DNA of 64,000 nucleotides from Conchocele bisecta (GCA_029237695.1 JAQRGA010000379.1:25151-89150); one strand, 5' to 3'; shown: positions 1 to 8,754, counted from the stretch's first letter. Translations and numbers: made by a program. The notes: generated by a model from the letters alone, not told the origin.

Positions 1-583
1 CTACTAAGCGCTTTGACAGGGAGGGTAATAAAAAAATACACACACAAACTTTATGCAGTATCTGGGCTCAGATTTTAACAAGCCCAAAACATCAAATTAC
101 GCTGACTACTTTAACCTGGCAAACTATTTTAATTTAGGCTATCAAGTTAAATTAGAAATGTTTAAAAGAATGACTTTTAATGTTCTTTTGGCAAATAGAG
201 ATGATCACACTAAGAATTTTTCTTTTTTAATTCAAGAGAATGGAGGCTGGTCTTTAGCTCCAGCATACGATATAACGCACGCTTATAATAACACCAACCC
301 TGTCGCATGGACTAGAGAGCACAATTTATTAATAAATAACAAAGGAACAAATATTACAAAAGAGGATTTGGTGGCAGAAGGTGCTATTTTGGCATTAAGA
401 GAGCAAGATATGCAGAGCGTTATTAACGATATTCAAGATGTTGCAAATAATTTTACCTTCTATGCTGACAAGGCTGGTGTTAGTGGTCTGCATAAAGATA
501 AAATAACAAAACATTTAAGCGAAGTTTGTATTTCTAATGGTAAAAAAATAAAGAAATTCAAACCTAAAAAACCTACTTTTTAA
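1..583 (+). pseudogene. HipA-family kinase, C-terminal part, frameshifted
   Basis: This is the C-terminal half of a HipA-like serine/threonine kinase, the toxin part of a type II toxin-antitoxin pair. The motifs visible are NRDDHTKN (catalytic Asp-His-Asn region) and PAYDIT (metal-binding loop), followed by the usual C-terminal helices. The N-terminal part lies outside the window. The first 50 or so bases are coding in a different frame from the rest, so a single-base indel lies near position 50-65. It ends just before a small ORF that may be the remnant of its partner. Whether the protein is made is unknown; family assignment is secure from the motifs. Confidence 0.8.
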
Positions 584-586
584 CAA

Positions 587-779
587 ATGAGCAGAACAAC
601 ACCTATTGGTGGAAAATTTATCACTATTGAGAATGCGCTAAAAACTTTTGGGAGGGCAAATAAAGTTTATCAGAAGGCAGCAAAAAAAGATAACTCAAAA
701 GGAATTGTCAGAGCATTGCAATGTTAGCTTGACTGTCATTAAAAGGGTAGAAGGGGGCAAACCAATTTTCTACAATTAA
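587..779 (+). pseudogene. XRE/HipB-like antitoxin remnant
   Basis: A 46-codon ORF starts with ATG at 587, three bases after the hipA-like stop. The frame then changes near 720, and the continuing frame (to the TAA at 777-779) reads like the recognition helix and following turn of an XRE/HipB helix-turn-helix, with the segment VSLTVIKRVEGGK. The opening residues resemble the start of HipB-like antitoxins. Position after the kinase, rather than before it, is unusual for hipBA but occurs. The assignment rests on one short motif, so it is tentative; it may be decayed or mis-sequenced. Confidence 0.45.
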
Positions 780-929
780 TCTAATGAGAATTTTAACTTC
801 ATTAGGGCAGCTCGGTCCGTTAATAGATCTATACAAGCAACCCAGTGTATCCCCGATGGAAGTTTGGAAAGCTGAAAAACTTTAAAATACAGTATGGATA
901 AAGAAAAAATATTATTAACATTAAGCTCC

Positions 930-1533
930 CCTAGTGTTGGGTTGTTGCGACTAAGAAATAGGGTTTTTGTTATTGATTTCTTTTTGTTTGAGGCGTTCAT
1001 CGGCTCTATATTTTGGGCAGGAGCGCACGCAATGCCTGAAGGGCATGGCGTATCAGGGTAACATGCAAAACAGGGCTATATGCTAATGCTTGCGCTTGTA
1101 GTACGCCCATCTTTAATGGTAGTAGGGTTTATTGCTGGTATGTTACTATCCGTTGTCCTTGTTAATTTGTTGGCGAGTTAGCAATCTCTTATTTTGAACA
1201 AGTCCATGGCAATAATGTGGTGGGGCTTATTGGCTGGGCATCTAGGGTGTTTATTATGGGTAGTTTAGTGCTGAGTATTGTTCGCAGGTGTTTTAATCTT
1301 AGCTTTGAGTTGGCTGATCGTGTGGTGCGTTGGATTGGCCACAGTGGTGAGCATTTAGGTAGTGAAAGGGTGAAGAGGAAGAGTTGCGCCATAGGTTTAT
1401 TGGTTTGGCAGGTAAGTTTGGTGGTACAGCAAGCAATTCAAATCCTAATACAGGTGAAGAGATAGATGGAGTGAGGAATGGTGAGCCTCCTAAGAAGGGT
1501 GAAAACGAAGGAAATGGAAAAGGTAGAAAATAG
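930..1533 (+). pseudogene. DotA/TraY-like type IVB secretion membrane protein, C-terminal remnant
   Basis: Translated piecewise, this region gives the C-terminal part of DotA/TraY, the large inner-membrane protein of Dot/Icm and IncI-type conjugation systems. Recognisable segments are FWAGAHAMPEGHG, GYMLMLALVVRPSLMVVGF (transmembrane), VVGLIGWASRVF and DRVVRWIGHSGEHLG, in the family's order. There is an in-frame stop after HGVSG, a frame change near 1170 and another near 1375-1385, and a low-complexity tail ends at the TAG at 1531-1533. The first ~600 residues of the family are absent. It is separated from the rest of the type IVB genes (10-17 kb), so it is probably a relic, though some breaks may be sequence errors. 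Confidence 0.7.
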
Positions 1534-1720
1534 TCATTAAACAATTTTAACTAGAATTTAGTTAGAAGATATAAATATATCTTGATGAACCAGCTCTGTA
1601 ATTTTTACAGCGCTTTGGTAGGTTTTTATGGCTAGATTAATCAGAATGTTGTAATATATATCCATACAATAGGCGATTATCTCTCTAATGCGCTATTTTA
1701 TGACTAAAAATAAAGGATTT

Positions 1721-2774
1721 TTAGTCGCCAATAACTTTCTTAGATTTGATATTGTTTAGCAATGCTATTAACTTATTTCCCATTGAATACGCTAAATTCA
1801 CAGGTACAGCATTTCCAATTTGCTTATATTGACTAGAAACAGAGCCTTTAAATTTCCAATCATCAGGAAAAGTTTGAATTCTAGCATATTCTCTAACTTG
1901 TAGAGGTCTTGTGTGTGGATGACAGCGTTCTGTTTGTTTTTGAGCTGGGGAACAAGTTAAAGTTAAACTAGGGCTATTATAAGACAATCTTCTTGCTATA
2001 CCAGTTTTACCTCCACCCATAAAATAACTTTTTTGCATATATTCCCTCTGAATATCATCGGTAAGATTTTTCCAACATCCTCCAGGGGGAACCATAGATA
2101 AAACTTCTTTTTTTCGGCTTGGGTAAACTTGTCCATCTGAATTGGGGCAATCAGAATTGTATAATTCCCCTAAGGCATCTCTTAAAGTAAAAACTTTTCT
2201 AAAAGGCTCGGGCCATTCAAAATTATTGTATTTAACCAAATCATTGCGAACACCTACAAGAAAAATTCTTTCTCTTTTTTGGGGGACTTTATAAAAAATT
2301 GCTTTTAAAACTCTAGGCTCAATTAAAGTGTAACCAAGTTCATAAATAATAGTTTTAATCACATCTAATGTTTTTTCCATTATCATGGTTTAACAACCCT
2401 TTAACATTTTCACCTAAAAATACTTTTGGCTTTATTTCTTTAATCGCCCTTGCAAATTCAAAGAACAAGGTTCCTCTCGTATCTTCAAACCCTAATTTAT
2501 TTCCTGCATAAGAAAATGCCTGACAAGGAAAACCACCTGATAAAAAATCTATATCTTTATACTTAGTAAAATCAACATCGCTAATGTCCCCATCAATAAC
2601 ATTCCAATTAGGGCGATTTTTCTTTAGTGTTGCACAGGCATTTTTATCTAACTCATTTAATGCCACTGCATTGAAACCTGCTTTTTCTAAACCTATCGCC
2701 ATTCCACCCGCACCTGCAAATAATTCAATAGAATTATAATTTTTAAGAGGTTTTATTTTTGTTCGTCTTTCCAT
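1721..2774 (-). pseudogene. DNA cytosine-5 methyltransferase of a type II R-M system, frameshifted once
   Basis: Modification enzyme that would methylate C5 of cytosine in the sites cut by the neighbouring Eco47II-like endonuclease. The N-terminal part (2774 to about 2375) has motif I FAGAGG, motif IV GGFPCQAFS with the catalytic Cys, and motif VI GENVKG. The C-terminal part has motif VIII PQKRERIFLVG, the variable target region, and motif X GNAVPVNLA. The halves are in different frames; the break falls on a six-base T/A homopolymer at 2371-2376. Apart from this one base all motifs are present in order, so the gene may be intact in the organism. It overlaps the upstream HTH gene by 22 bases, implying translational coupling. 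Confidence 0.88.
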
Positions 2775-2977
2775 TTAGATTCAAGCATTGCCTTTACTTG
2801 TGGGAAGTTATCTAACTCTGATAAAGAATAATAACCATTTTTAGACTTTCCTATTTTTCCGTTAGCCTTCCAACTTTCTATAGTTCTACTTGATACAGAC
2901 ATTATATCTGCCAATAATGATTCTGAAATATTACTATCCTTAAACATTGAAGTCATTAAATCCTTCATATTTTTCAA
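2753..2977 (-). CDS. Small helix-turn-helix protein of the R-M locus
   Basis: A 74-residue protein with an HTH-like core (residues about 15-45: ESLLADIMSVSSRTIESWKA) and a short wing. It starts about 100 bases after the endonuclease gene and overlaps the start of the methyltransferase gene by 22 bases. Small HTH proteins in this position often act as controllers of R-M gene timing, and that role is inferred from context only. No frameshift is seen in it. It could instead be a MerR/excisionase-type DNA-binding protein with another target. Confidence 0.6.
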   Translation of the reverse strand: MKNMKDLMTSMFKDSNISESLLADIMSVSSRTIESWKANGKIGKSKNGYYSLSELDNFPQVKAMLESKWKDEQK

Positions 2978-3074
2978 AAGATAGTAAATACAGGCTCTTT
3001 AATAGGTTAGGAGATATTTGTTTTAATTCAGAAAAAACAGTAGTACTTTAACTCTTCGTCTAAGTTTATGTCAA

Positions 3075-3703
3075 TTAAAACAAAATATCCTCAATAACTA
3101 TGGGAAGTTGCTCACAAAGATTTTTTAAATGCGTCTTTTTCTACCGTCACCAATTCATAAAATTTATCAATAGAAACCCGCCTAATCCTACTATTTGAAA
3201 CAGAGACTCCATCTATACTTGCTCTCCAATCAATATTTTGACTTTTTCTAGCAATTACCTCTACCAACATACACTCTGCACTAGGTTCATTTAAAAGAGT
3301 GTTTTGCATTTTTATATATGTTTTTTGAGCGGAAGATGAGTTCATAGTGTTATGCTTATTTTTTCATTTCAACATATTTATGATTAGAAAGATTTCAACA
3401 TCATACCCATTGCTTGGAACACTCCAGCCAACACCAATATAATTAAAAATATTTTGATGAAAGTAACCTATATGATTAGTATTCGATTTATCTATTTGTC
3501 TAATAATTTCACTCTCAACTACACTTTGAATATCTTTACCATAGACTCTTGAGTCAAAAGTTAATTTTACTGGGTCAATCAAGTTTTTGTTAAACTCTTT
3601 TAAATCAATTTGAAACCTATATTTTTCAACCGTAGTTTTAGTATGGTTATAAAAATCATCATCAGAAATAAAACTAAGTCCGTATTCTCTCTTTGCCCAT
3701 CAT
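3075..3703 (-). pseudogene. Eco47II/Sau96I-family type II restriction endonuclease, several frameshifts
   Basis: Reading across frames recovers the family's segments in order: SFISDDDFYNH near the start, FNKNLIDPVKLTFDSRVYGK, NTNHIGYFHQNIFNYIGVGW, VEMK-NKHNTMNSSSAQKTY (the E-x-K active-site region), IDWRASIDGVSV and IRRVSIDKFYELV. The gene probably begins at the ATG pair at 3698-3703, preceded by AGGAG, and ends at 3075. Frame changes are needed near 3690, 3380, 3350 and 3120, mostly at short A/T runs. The family cuts GGNCC (Eco47II, Sau96I), which would fit the adjacent C5 methyltransferase. Either the gene has decayed or the local sequence is poor; no large deletion is seen. Confidence 0.72.
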
Positions 3704-4169
3704 CGCTCCTTTTAGGATATTCTTGTTCTATCTCTGTAATAATCCATTCTTTTTTAGGTGGGATTGGTACATTATCAAAATGCTCTGCCCTTACTTTTAG
3801 TAAAATTTTAAATAGTTTGGTGCTATTTTTAGTATCGATATCCATTTCTGCAATATCTTTTACTTGTTCATTTTCAGGGAACCAAAATTCAGGTAATGGT
3901 GTATTCGATACTTCACAAAACCATTTAACCTCGCCATAATCCAAAAACACTTTTTTTAATATTTCTTTATTAAAATCTTGAGTTTTAAATATCTCAACAA
4001 TATCCCCTGCAAAATTATAGTATTCTGTGATTTTCCTGCCCTTATATTCAAGTCTTTCATCACAAGCATTATGCACTTCAGTGGGTATATCCTTGTTTTC
4101 TTTATTAGAATATTTAGGGTAATAGAATATAAAAGAGCATAAAAGTAAACAAAAAGTGGTAAAATACAA
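3600..4169 (-). CDS. Hypothetical protein with N-terminal hydrophobic segment
   Basis: The open frame encodes 189 residues, but only the first ~157 are likely to be real, because the part below about 3703 overlaps the endonuclease coding sequence in another frame. Residues 1-17 are hydrophobic (FTTFCLLLCSFIFYY), suggesting a signal anchor; the rest is hydrophilic and acidic with no motif I recognise. It lies directly upstream of the endonuclease start on the same strand. No function can be given. A frameshift near 3705 probably replaced its natural stop. Confidence 0.45.
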   Translation of the reverse strand: MYFTTFCLLLCSFIFYYPKYSNKENKDIPTEVHNACDERLEYKGRKITEYYNFAGDIVEIFKTQDFNKEILKKVFLDYGEVKWFCEVSNTPLPEFWFPENEQVKDIAEMDIDTKNSTKLFKILLKVRAEHFDNVPIPPKKEWIITEIEQEYPKRSDDGQRENTDLVLFLMMIFITILKLRLKNIGFKLI

Positions 4170-4208
4170 CCACTAAGCGGTGGCTCTATTATGTTTAAAA
4201 TTAAAAAA

Positions 4209-4622
4209 TTAGTCGCTCACAGCTTGACGGGAATCACTAATTAGACCACCTTCAAATTGAGGAGAAGTTTTAAACCAAGCCTCAGCCTTGTTGCAGTAAT
4301 CACCTATTTTATGATGTTCAATAATCATTTTTTTAACCTGCTCAAATGATTTGCCAGTTAATTCCATAATAATATCAATCGCAACCTGCATCTCTCCAGT
4401 AAGTGTAGAGGCTGTCCCTTTCACATTCTCAACATTTTTAGTCTGCCAGCGATAATCATCCTGAAGGCGTTTAATATCAAGTTGGTGACGCTTATTGATT
4501 TGTGCTTCTCGTCTGTTAGCGGCTCTAATATTATGATCTCTCATTATATTAGCTGCAACTTTTGCATTTGTTTCTGCAGCTATTTGTCCATTAATTCTGT
4601 CTGCAGTGGATCTATCATACAT
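4209..4622 (-). CDS. Hypothetical 137-aa helical protein
   Basis: The start at 4622 is supported by an AAGGAG ribosome-binding site about seven bases upstream. The first 75 residues are rich in Ala, Arg, Asn and Gln and read as a long amphipathic helix, possibly coiled coil. A second helical region follows (GEMQVAIDIIMELTGKSFEQV). No Cys pair or catalytic motif is apparent. It follows the HU gene on the same strand with a gap of 32 bases, so the two are probably co-transcribed. Family unknown to me. Confidence 0.55.
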   Translation of the reverse strand: MYDRSTADRINGQIAAETNAKVAANIMRDHNIRAANRREAQINKRHQLDIKRLQDDYRWQTKNVENVKGTASTLTGEMQVAIDIIMELTGKSFEQVKKMIIEHHKIGDYCNKAEAWFKTSPQFEGGLISDSRQAVSD

Positions 4623-4654
4623 AAATTACTCCTTTTAGTTTAATTTATTCGGTT

Positions 4655-4951
4655 TTATTTAGTAGATGTTGGACTTTTAGCTATTACAGCACCCTTAAGC
4701 GCCTTGCCAGCTTTAAATGTTGCAACTTTAGAGGCAGCAATCTGGATTGCTGCGCCAGTTTGTGGATTACGACCTGTACGAGCAGCACGTTCTCTCACAA
4801 CGAAAGAGCCAAAGCCCGTTAGTTGTACACTTTCACCTTTGGATAAAGTGCTAGTAATAGCATCTGTTGTAGCATTTAATGCACGAGTTGCGTCTACTTT
4901 AGAAATGTTAGCTTGTGATGTAATCGCATCGATTAGTTGTTGTTTGTTCAT
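4655..4951 (-). CDS. hup: HU-family DNA-binding protein
   Basis: A 98-residue histone-like protein of the HU/IHF family. It starts [10 protein letters not shown], carries the conserved [21 protein letters not shown] stretch (about residues 46-66) that forms the beta arm and binds the DNA minor groove, and ends with the usual alanine/lysine-rich tail. Homodimers bend and compact DNA. The length is normal, with a short extension at the C-terminus. Because it is embedded in element genes rather than housekeeping ones, it may be an element-borne copy that serves replication or transfer. Confidence 0.93.
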   Translation of the reverse strand: MNKQQLIDAITSQANISKVDATRALNATTDAITSTLSKGESVQLTGFGSFVVRERAARTGRNPQTGAAIQIAASKVATFKAGKALKGAVIAKSPTSTK

Positions 4952-5138
4952 GTTATTTTTCTGTTGGTTTTAATTGTCAGGATAATTATACCAACACTAT
5001 AAACATAGAAAACACATTCCAAGATTAATTTTTCAGATTTAGGTATATAAGAGATTTAAGAAGTTTATTAAATTTCTTATATTTAGGAAACTTATTAAAA
5101 ATAATATATTTAATAAATAAATTAAAATATATATATAG

Positions 5139-5153
5139 TATATAATTGTTATA
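5139..5153. promoter_or_regulatory. Recurrent 15-bp operator-like motif
   Basis: TATATAATTGTTATA, the reverse complement of TATAACAATTATATA found exactly at 8864-8878 and 13509-13523. It lies about 30 bases upstream of the first ORF of the partition module, where a -10 region or repressor site would be. Interpretation as an element-specific operator is inference from recurrence and position. Confidence 0.45.
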
Positions 5154-5182
5154 AAAACCATAATAAATCAATTGGGACTTAT

Positions 5183-5432
5183 ATGTTAGTGAAAGCAGGT
5201 GTTTATTTAAATATTGACAACAGAAAGAGTGCAGACAAGCGCAGAGATGCTTGTATTTCTAAATAAAGAAAAGTATTGCCATATTTGCGGACGAAAACTA
5301 GAACACCCAACCACAGTTGGTTGGGTGTTAAGCGATTGTTCCTGGCTATCTTGTGACAAGAATGATAGCGGAGCAATTAAAGCGTTCTTTGGTAAAGAGT
5401 GTACAAAGTATTTAACACAACAGGAAATGAAT
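5183..5432 (+). CDS. Small Cys-rich zinc-ribbon-like protein upstream of parA
   Basis: An ATG at 5183 opens a 27-codon frame; a second frame from 5214 continues with CHICGRKLEHPTTVGW, CSWLSC and FGKEC. Cys-x-x-Cys-Gly-Arg followed by two later Cys resembles the DUF6011-type zinc ribbon of plasmid proteins. A one-base shift near 5210 would join the two frames. The second frame runs without a stop into the ParA start at 5433, so either the two are fused or an indel has removed the stop. Function unknown; position suggests a partition or copy-control accessory. Confidence 0.45.
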
Positions 5433-6105
5433 ATGAAAATTACAGTTTACAACTCTAAAGGCGGAGCAGGAAAAACACCTATATCTACTAACTTTACGCT
5501 AGACGACAAGGGGTTTTATGGTGGTTGCAACTAATGATGAAATGATGGAAATGATGAGTGTAACTCAATTTATAAATATATTCTTCCACACGATAGATTT
5601 GTTGAAGTTGATATGAACGAGTCTTTTCCTGATTTTGGCGAAACCACCAATGTTGTGTTTGATTTGGCAGGTTCTATTAGTAAAAATTCAAAAAGCATTA
5701 AAAGCGCAATTGCAATGAGTGATGTGGTTATAGTTCCAATATCTTGTGAATTGAAAAGCATGTTATATGGAAACAATACAATCCAAGAGGTAAAAAACAT
5801 AAACCCCAAGGCAGTTATTTTAGTTGTAACAACCAAACTACAAAAACAAAGGGAGGATGTTTTTTCAAACGACTGGAAGCAAAGTAAAGAGTTTGTTGAA
5901 ATACAGACATATATTGATAGTACGCTGCCTGGTCGTGTAGATTACTACTTACCCCTAAAGGCATCAAAAGCATTTGACAATATTTTTGAAAAAAATAAAA
6001 AAAACAAAGCATCCAGCAATTAGCAAATTCTAACCCATTAGAAGCTCATAGCTACAAGGTTGTTTTAGAGCAGTTTAACAAAATATACAAGACACTGGGT
6101 TTGTA
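5433..6105 (+). pseudogene. ParA-like partition ATPase, frameshifted
   Basis: A MinD/ParA-type ATPase that would position the element's DNA together with the ribbon-helix-helix protein downstream. ATG at 5433 opens MKITVYNSKGGAGKT, the deviant Walker A with both lysines. Later segments give the Walker A' region (VEVDMNESFPDF), Walker B-like VVFDLAGSI, VVIVPISCE and VTTKLQKQ. Frames change near 5520, 5565 and 5998, and the C-terminus continues past the main ORF to the TAA at about 6103-6105. All parts of a small (~215 aa) plasmid ParA are present, so sequencing errors are as likely as decay. Confidence 0.75.
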
Positions 6106-6147
6106 AAAAAAATCAGGTATTTTATTTAAACAAAAAAGGAGAACAGA

Positions 6148-6291
6148 ATGGCATTTTTAAAAAACAGTAACTTTAATAGAGAAACTGGAGCTGGAGGCTT
6201 CGTTAGATTAGCAAAGTTAATACAAGACCATACTTTTAATCAAGATTATTTATTAAAAACAATCGCCAGCAAGCAAAAACTTTTAGAATAA
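6148..6291 (+). CDS. Hypothetical 47-aa protein of the partition module
   Basis: A complete short ORF with AAGGAG six to seven bases before the ATG. The product is basic and helical (GGFVRLAKLIQDHTF) with no known motif. It lies between parA and the ribbon-helix-helix gene, all three in the same direction with short gaps, and so probably belongs to the same transcript. Confidence 0.55.
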   Translation: MAFLKNSNFNRETGAGGFVRLAKLIQDHTFNQDYLLKTIASKQKLLE

Positions 6292-6309
6292 AAAAACGGA
6301 GAACAAAAG

Positions 6310-6542
6310 ATGAATAAACAAGATTTTTTAAATCAACACAAAAACGGCGGACTTAAAGGTGAACCAGTTTTAAAAAGAGCAGGCAGACCTACGAAGCTTG
6401 ACTCTGAAAAGTTTACAGAAAAGTAACAATAACACTTACTCAGGGGCAGTTTGAAAGCCTAGAAAAAAATATAGGACATGACCGCAATAAGACAGTTGTT
6501 CTTAGAGATATTTTGCAAAAATCAGGTATTTTAAATACCTAA
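6310..6542 (+). pseudogene. Ribbon-helix-helix ParB/CopG-like protein, one frameshift
   Basis: ATG at 6310 follows a GGAG site. The first part ends with RAGRPTKLDSEKF; after a one-base shift near 6424 the other frame continues VTITLTQGQFESLEKNIGHD and then RNKTVVLRDILQKSGIL. The beta strand plus two helices is the ribbon-helix-helix fold of CopG/ParB-type centromere-binding proteins, which fits its place after parA. It probably binds an AT-rich parS site, perhaps one of the repeated 15-bp motifs nearby. Confidence 0.6.
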
Positions 6543-6629
6543 ACATGATTAAAAAGAGGCTTATTATTTTAAAAATGAACTTTATCCGTTTTGTTGGGGT
6601 GTCTCTTTTAGCCGTGATGGTCGTTTAAT

Positions 6630-7001
6630 GTGGTTTGTTTTTTTTTGGTAAAAAATATAGATTTAAAATTAAAAAAAAGTCAATTTACTGAATTTAAATT
6701 CAAATTAAAACAATTTTTGAGTAGTAGTGGGGTAAGTCAAAATGCACTTGCTATAAAGGCTAACGTGCCACAATCCCAAGTTTGTAATTGGGCAAATGGC
6801 AAAGGATGCAGGTACACCAAAAATGCAAGAAAAGTAATTATTGCTATTGAGAATTATCGAAAAGAGAATGAGTGCGAATATTTTTCAATACCAGATGATT
6901 TACAGCAATCGATTAGATTAGTTTTAGATGGAAACCCAGAGCGTGAAAAGGTTTTGGTGGATATGATTAAATCTTTAGACCCTATATTAAAGCAGGCTTA
7001 A
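6630..7001 (+). CDS. XRE-type HTH regulator
   Basis: A helix-turn-helix lies at about residues 30-60 (LSSSGVSQNALAIKANVPQSQVCNW is spread over it), followed by a helical C-terminal region. The listed GTG start at 6630 lies in an unlikely hydrophobic stretch, so the true start is probably downstream, near residue 10-20. It stands alone between the partition genes and the toxin-antitoxin pair. A role in repression of the element's transfer or partition genes is plausible but inferred. Confidence 0.6.
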   Translation: MVCFFLVKNIDLKLKKSQFTEFKFKLKQFLSSSGVSQNALAIKANVPQSQVCNWANGKGCRYTKNARKVIIAIENYRKENECEYFSIPDDLQQSIRLVLDGNPEREKVLVDMIKSLDPILKQA

Positions 7002-7071
7002 ATTTGATTTAGGTGTGACTGCTACATAATACCGAAAAACTAAAACTTTTTAATAAAAATACTACATAAAA

Positions 7072-7089
7072 TATAACAAATATGTTATA
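7072..7089. promoter_or_regulatory. Palindromic operator upstream of the toxin-antitoxin pair
   Basis: TATAAC-N6-GTTATA, a perfect inverted repeat that ends nine bases before the toxin ATG at 7098. Its half site is also found in the 15-bp motif repeated in this element. Autorepression by the HigA-like antitoxin is the usual arrangement; here it is inferred. Confidence 0.5.
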
Positions 7090-7097
7090 ATATTGAT

Positions 7098-7509
7098 ATG
7101 AATTACAAGATAAGCTATTTTAATGATACGGTGCAAAACGACATTTTAAATTTACCAGCGTCTCTGTTATCTAGGTATTTAAAGTCTACAGATATGATGT
7201 TAATTCACGGCTCAAATTTAGGTCACCCGCACACTAAATCACTAAATCACTAAATCACTAAATCACTAAATCACTAAATCACTAAATCACTAAATCACTA
7301 AATCACTAAATCACTAAATCACTAAATCATTAAATAATGGGTTGTTTGAATTGAGATTAAAAGGCAAAGATGGGATAGCGAGGGTTTTTTATTGTACACA
7401 GGTAAATCAAGAAATTATTATGTTGCATTCTTATGTAAAAAAATCTCAGAAAATACCTAAAAATGTTTTACAAATCGCACTAACTAGACTAAAGGAGATA
7501 AAAAAATGA
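7098..7509 (+). pseudogene. HigB/RelE-superfamily toxin gene interrupted by an 8-bp repeat array
   Basis: The frame starts at ATG 7098 and has features of the phage Gp49-like HigB family: the N-terminal helix and strand and, after the array, the conserved LFELR strand and a C-terminal helix ending at TGA 7507-7509. In between sit twelve perfect copies of ACTAAATC (7233-7328). Three consecutive units read through all three frames and always contain TAA, so the present gene stops inside the array (at 7251-7253). The last codon overlaps the antitoxin ATG (ATGA). The toxin is therefore silent unless the array contracts to about two units. Confidence 0.7.
7233..7328 (+). repeat. Twelve perfect tandem copies of an 8-bp unit inside a toxin gene
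   Basis: Unit ACTAAATC repeated twelve times without a mismatch (96 bases), followed by a degenerate thirteenth copy at 7329-7336. Perfect short tandem repeats of this length usually change copy number by slipped-strand mispairing. Ninety-six is divisible by three, so the flanking frame is kept, but an in-frame stop lies within the array. Confidence 0.97.
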
Positions 7510-7796
7510 TGACACACACACAATTAAAACAGCAAGCACTTTCTAATGCCAATGTAAAAAAAGAATACGATAAGTTGACTTTAGAATTTAGCCTTCTTAA
7601 TCAAATGTTGTTAGCTAGAAATAATGTCGGACTTAGCCAAACAGAAGTGGCTAAAAGAATGGGGACAAAACAAACAGCAATTACCAGGCTTGAATCATCT
7701 CTTGCAAGTGGCAAATTGTCGCCATCTCTTGCAACAATCAATAAGTACGCCAATGCGGTTGATTGTGATATTGATATTAAGTTTATTCACAGGTAA
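7506..7796 (+). CDS. HigA-like XRE antitoxin
   Basis: A 96-residue protein with an N-terminal helical extension and an XRE helix-turn-helix at about residues 40-90 (VGLSQTEVAKRMGTKQTAITRLES). It would neutralise the HigB-like toxin and repress the operon. Its ATG overlaps the toxin stop (ATGA), the typical toxin-first HigBA order. The gene is intact while its toxin partner is interrupted, the expected surviving state after toxin loss. Confidence 0.85.
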   Translation: MMTHTQLKQQALSNANVKKEYDKLTLEFSLLNQMLLARNNVGLSQTEVAKRMGTKQTAITRLESSLASGKLSPSLATINKYANAVDCDIDIKFIHR

Positions 7797-8031
7797 CCAA
7801 AAATAGCATTTAACTATAGTAGTTTTTCTACAATTACGGTATTATGTAACAGTCACACCTAGAAATTAACCAAAATTTCCATAAAATAACCTCATTAATA
7901 ATATTTATATTGAAAATTCAAAACGCTTTATTGTAATGACTGACTTATTTATTGAAATAGATAAACTTTGTTTTAAAGTGAATGAGTAAAAAACCCCCCA
8001 TGGCCTTAGATAAATTTACAGGTAAAAAATA

Positions 8032-8200
8032 AAGATACAACTCTCATATTACCAACCCTATATAAAGTAATACTCCTGCCAAACATATTATCAAATAAAC
8101 TATTCATTCTATCTTGTATGTTTATTTGACAATTACCCTCGTTTAATCTAAATGTAAATACATTAAAATAACCCCTACAGTCACCATACCAATATATGTA
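8032..8200 (-). repeat. Dispersed copy of the upstream region of the truncated C5 methyltransferase
   Basis: About 170 bases closely match 48669-48835 and 52000-52150, which are the region upstream of, and first codons of, a C5 methyltransferase on the minus strand. Here only that 5' region remains. The gap 7797-8379 otherwise holds AT-rich sequence, a palindrome and a tandem repeat, and no gene that I can support. Confidence 0.75.
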
Positions 8201-8264
8201 AGCAGTTACACCTAAAGTCTAACCAAAATCCTCATAAAATATGAAATATTGAGCTTTTTCTTTG

Positions 8265-8357
8265 TTCCCTTTGTTTCCTTTGTTGTTAATGTTGTTAAGT
8301 TTGCCAGCTTGCTGGCAAATCCCTTTGTTCCCTTTGTTCCCTTTGTTCCTTTTGTTA
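8265..8357 (+). repeat. CCCTTTGTT tandem repeats flanking a perfect hairpin
   Basis: Nine-base units (CCCTTTGTT and close variants) occur at about 8267-8285 and again, four copies, at 8321-8357. Between them is a perfect inverted repeat, TTTGCCAGC-TT-GCTGGCAAA (8300-8319). The hairpin could be a terminator for genes on the minus strand or a protein-binding site; no T-run follows it directly. Confidence 0.65.
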
Positions 8358-8379
8358 ATACCGCCAAAGTATCATCTAA

Positions 8380-8754
8380 TTAATTTTTTAATATCTCTTC
8401 TTTAAATATATCCCAAAATATAAGCATAAATGAAATAAGCAATATATTTGATTTTGTGTCAATGCTTACTGTGTAATAAGGCAACGCTTGAATATTATTA
8501 TTCTTGATGTTGGGCGCTAACTTAATTTTTAATGGACACTTTAAGTGGGTGTATCCGTTCCACTTATTAACCACAAGAGAACAAACCTTCGGAAAGCCTA
8601 AATCAGTATCTAATAATTCATTAATCGTAATAAATTTAAAAATAAAAGCATCTTCATTTGCGCCAGCAATTACAATTTTAAATTTATCTTTTAAGTCGAT
8701 ATCAGATTTAACATTAACACCGCCGTAAATGAAGTTTTTAATTACTAACTGCAT
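8380..8754 (-). CDS. Hypothetical 124-aa protein
   Basis: A complete frame with no recognisable family. It is beta-rich in the middle, and residues about 100-115 are hydrophobic (ILLISFMLIFWDIF), so a C-terminal membrane anchor is possible. Its start overlaps the end of a 34-codon ORF on the same strand by 17 bases, which suggests translational coupling. Function unknown. Confidence 0.45.
   Translation of the reverse strand: MQLVIKNFIYGGVNVKSDIDLKDKFKIVIAGANEDAFIFKFITINELLDTDLGFPKVCSLVVNKWNGYTHLKCPLKIKLAPNIKNNNIQALPYYTVSIDTKSNILLISFMLIFWDIFKEEILKN

Noticed and set aside
776..1000. Minus-strand ORFs over the DotA-like region
   Set aside because: They overlap plus-strand sequence that encodes recognisable DotA/TraY segments and show no family features.
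1721..2774. Programmed ribosomal frameshift in the C5 methyltransferase
   Set aside because: The break is in a six-base run like many others in this window that affect unrelated genes; no slippery-site plus pseudoknot was recognised.
7233..7336. Possible CRISPR array
   Set aside because: Units are 8 bases with no spacers and lie within a coding sequence; no cas genes are present in the window.
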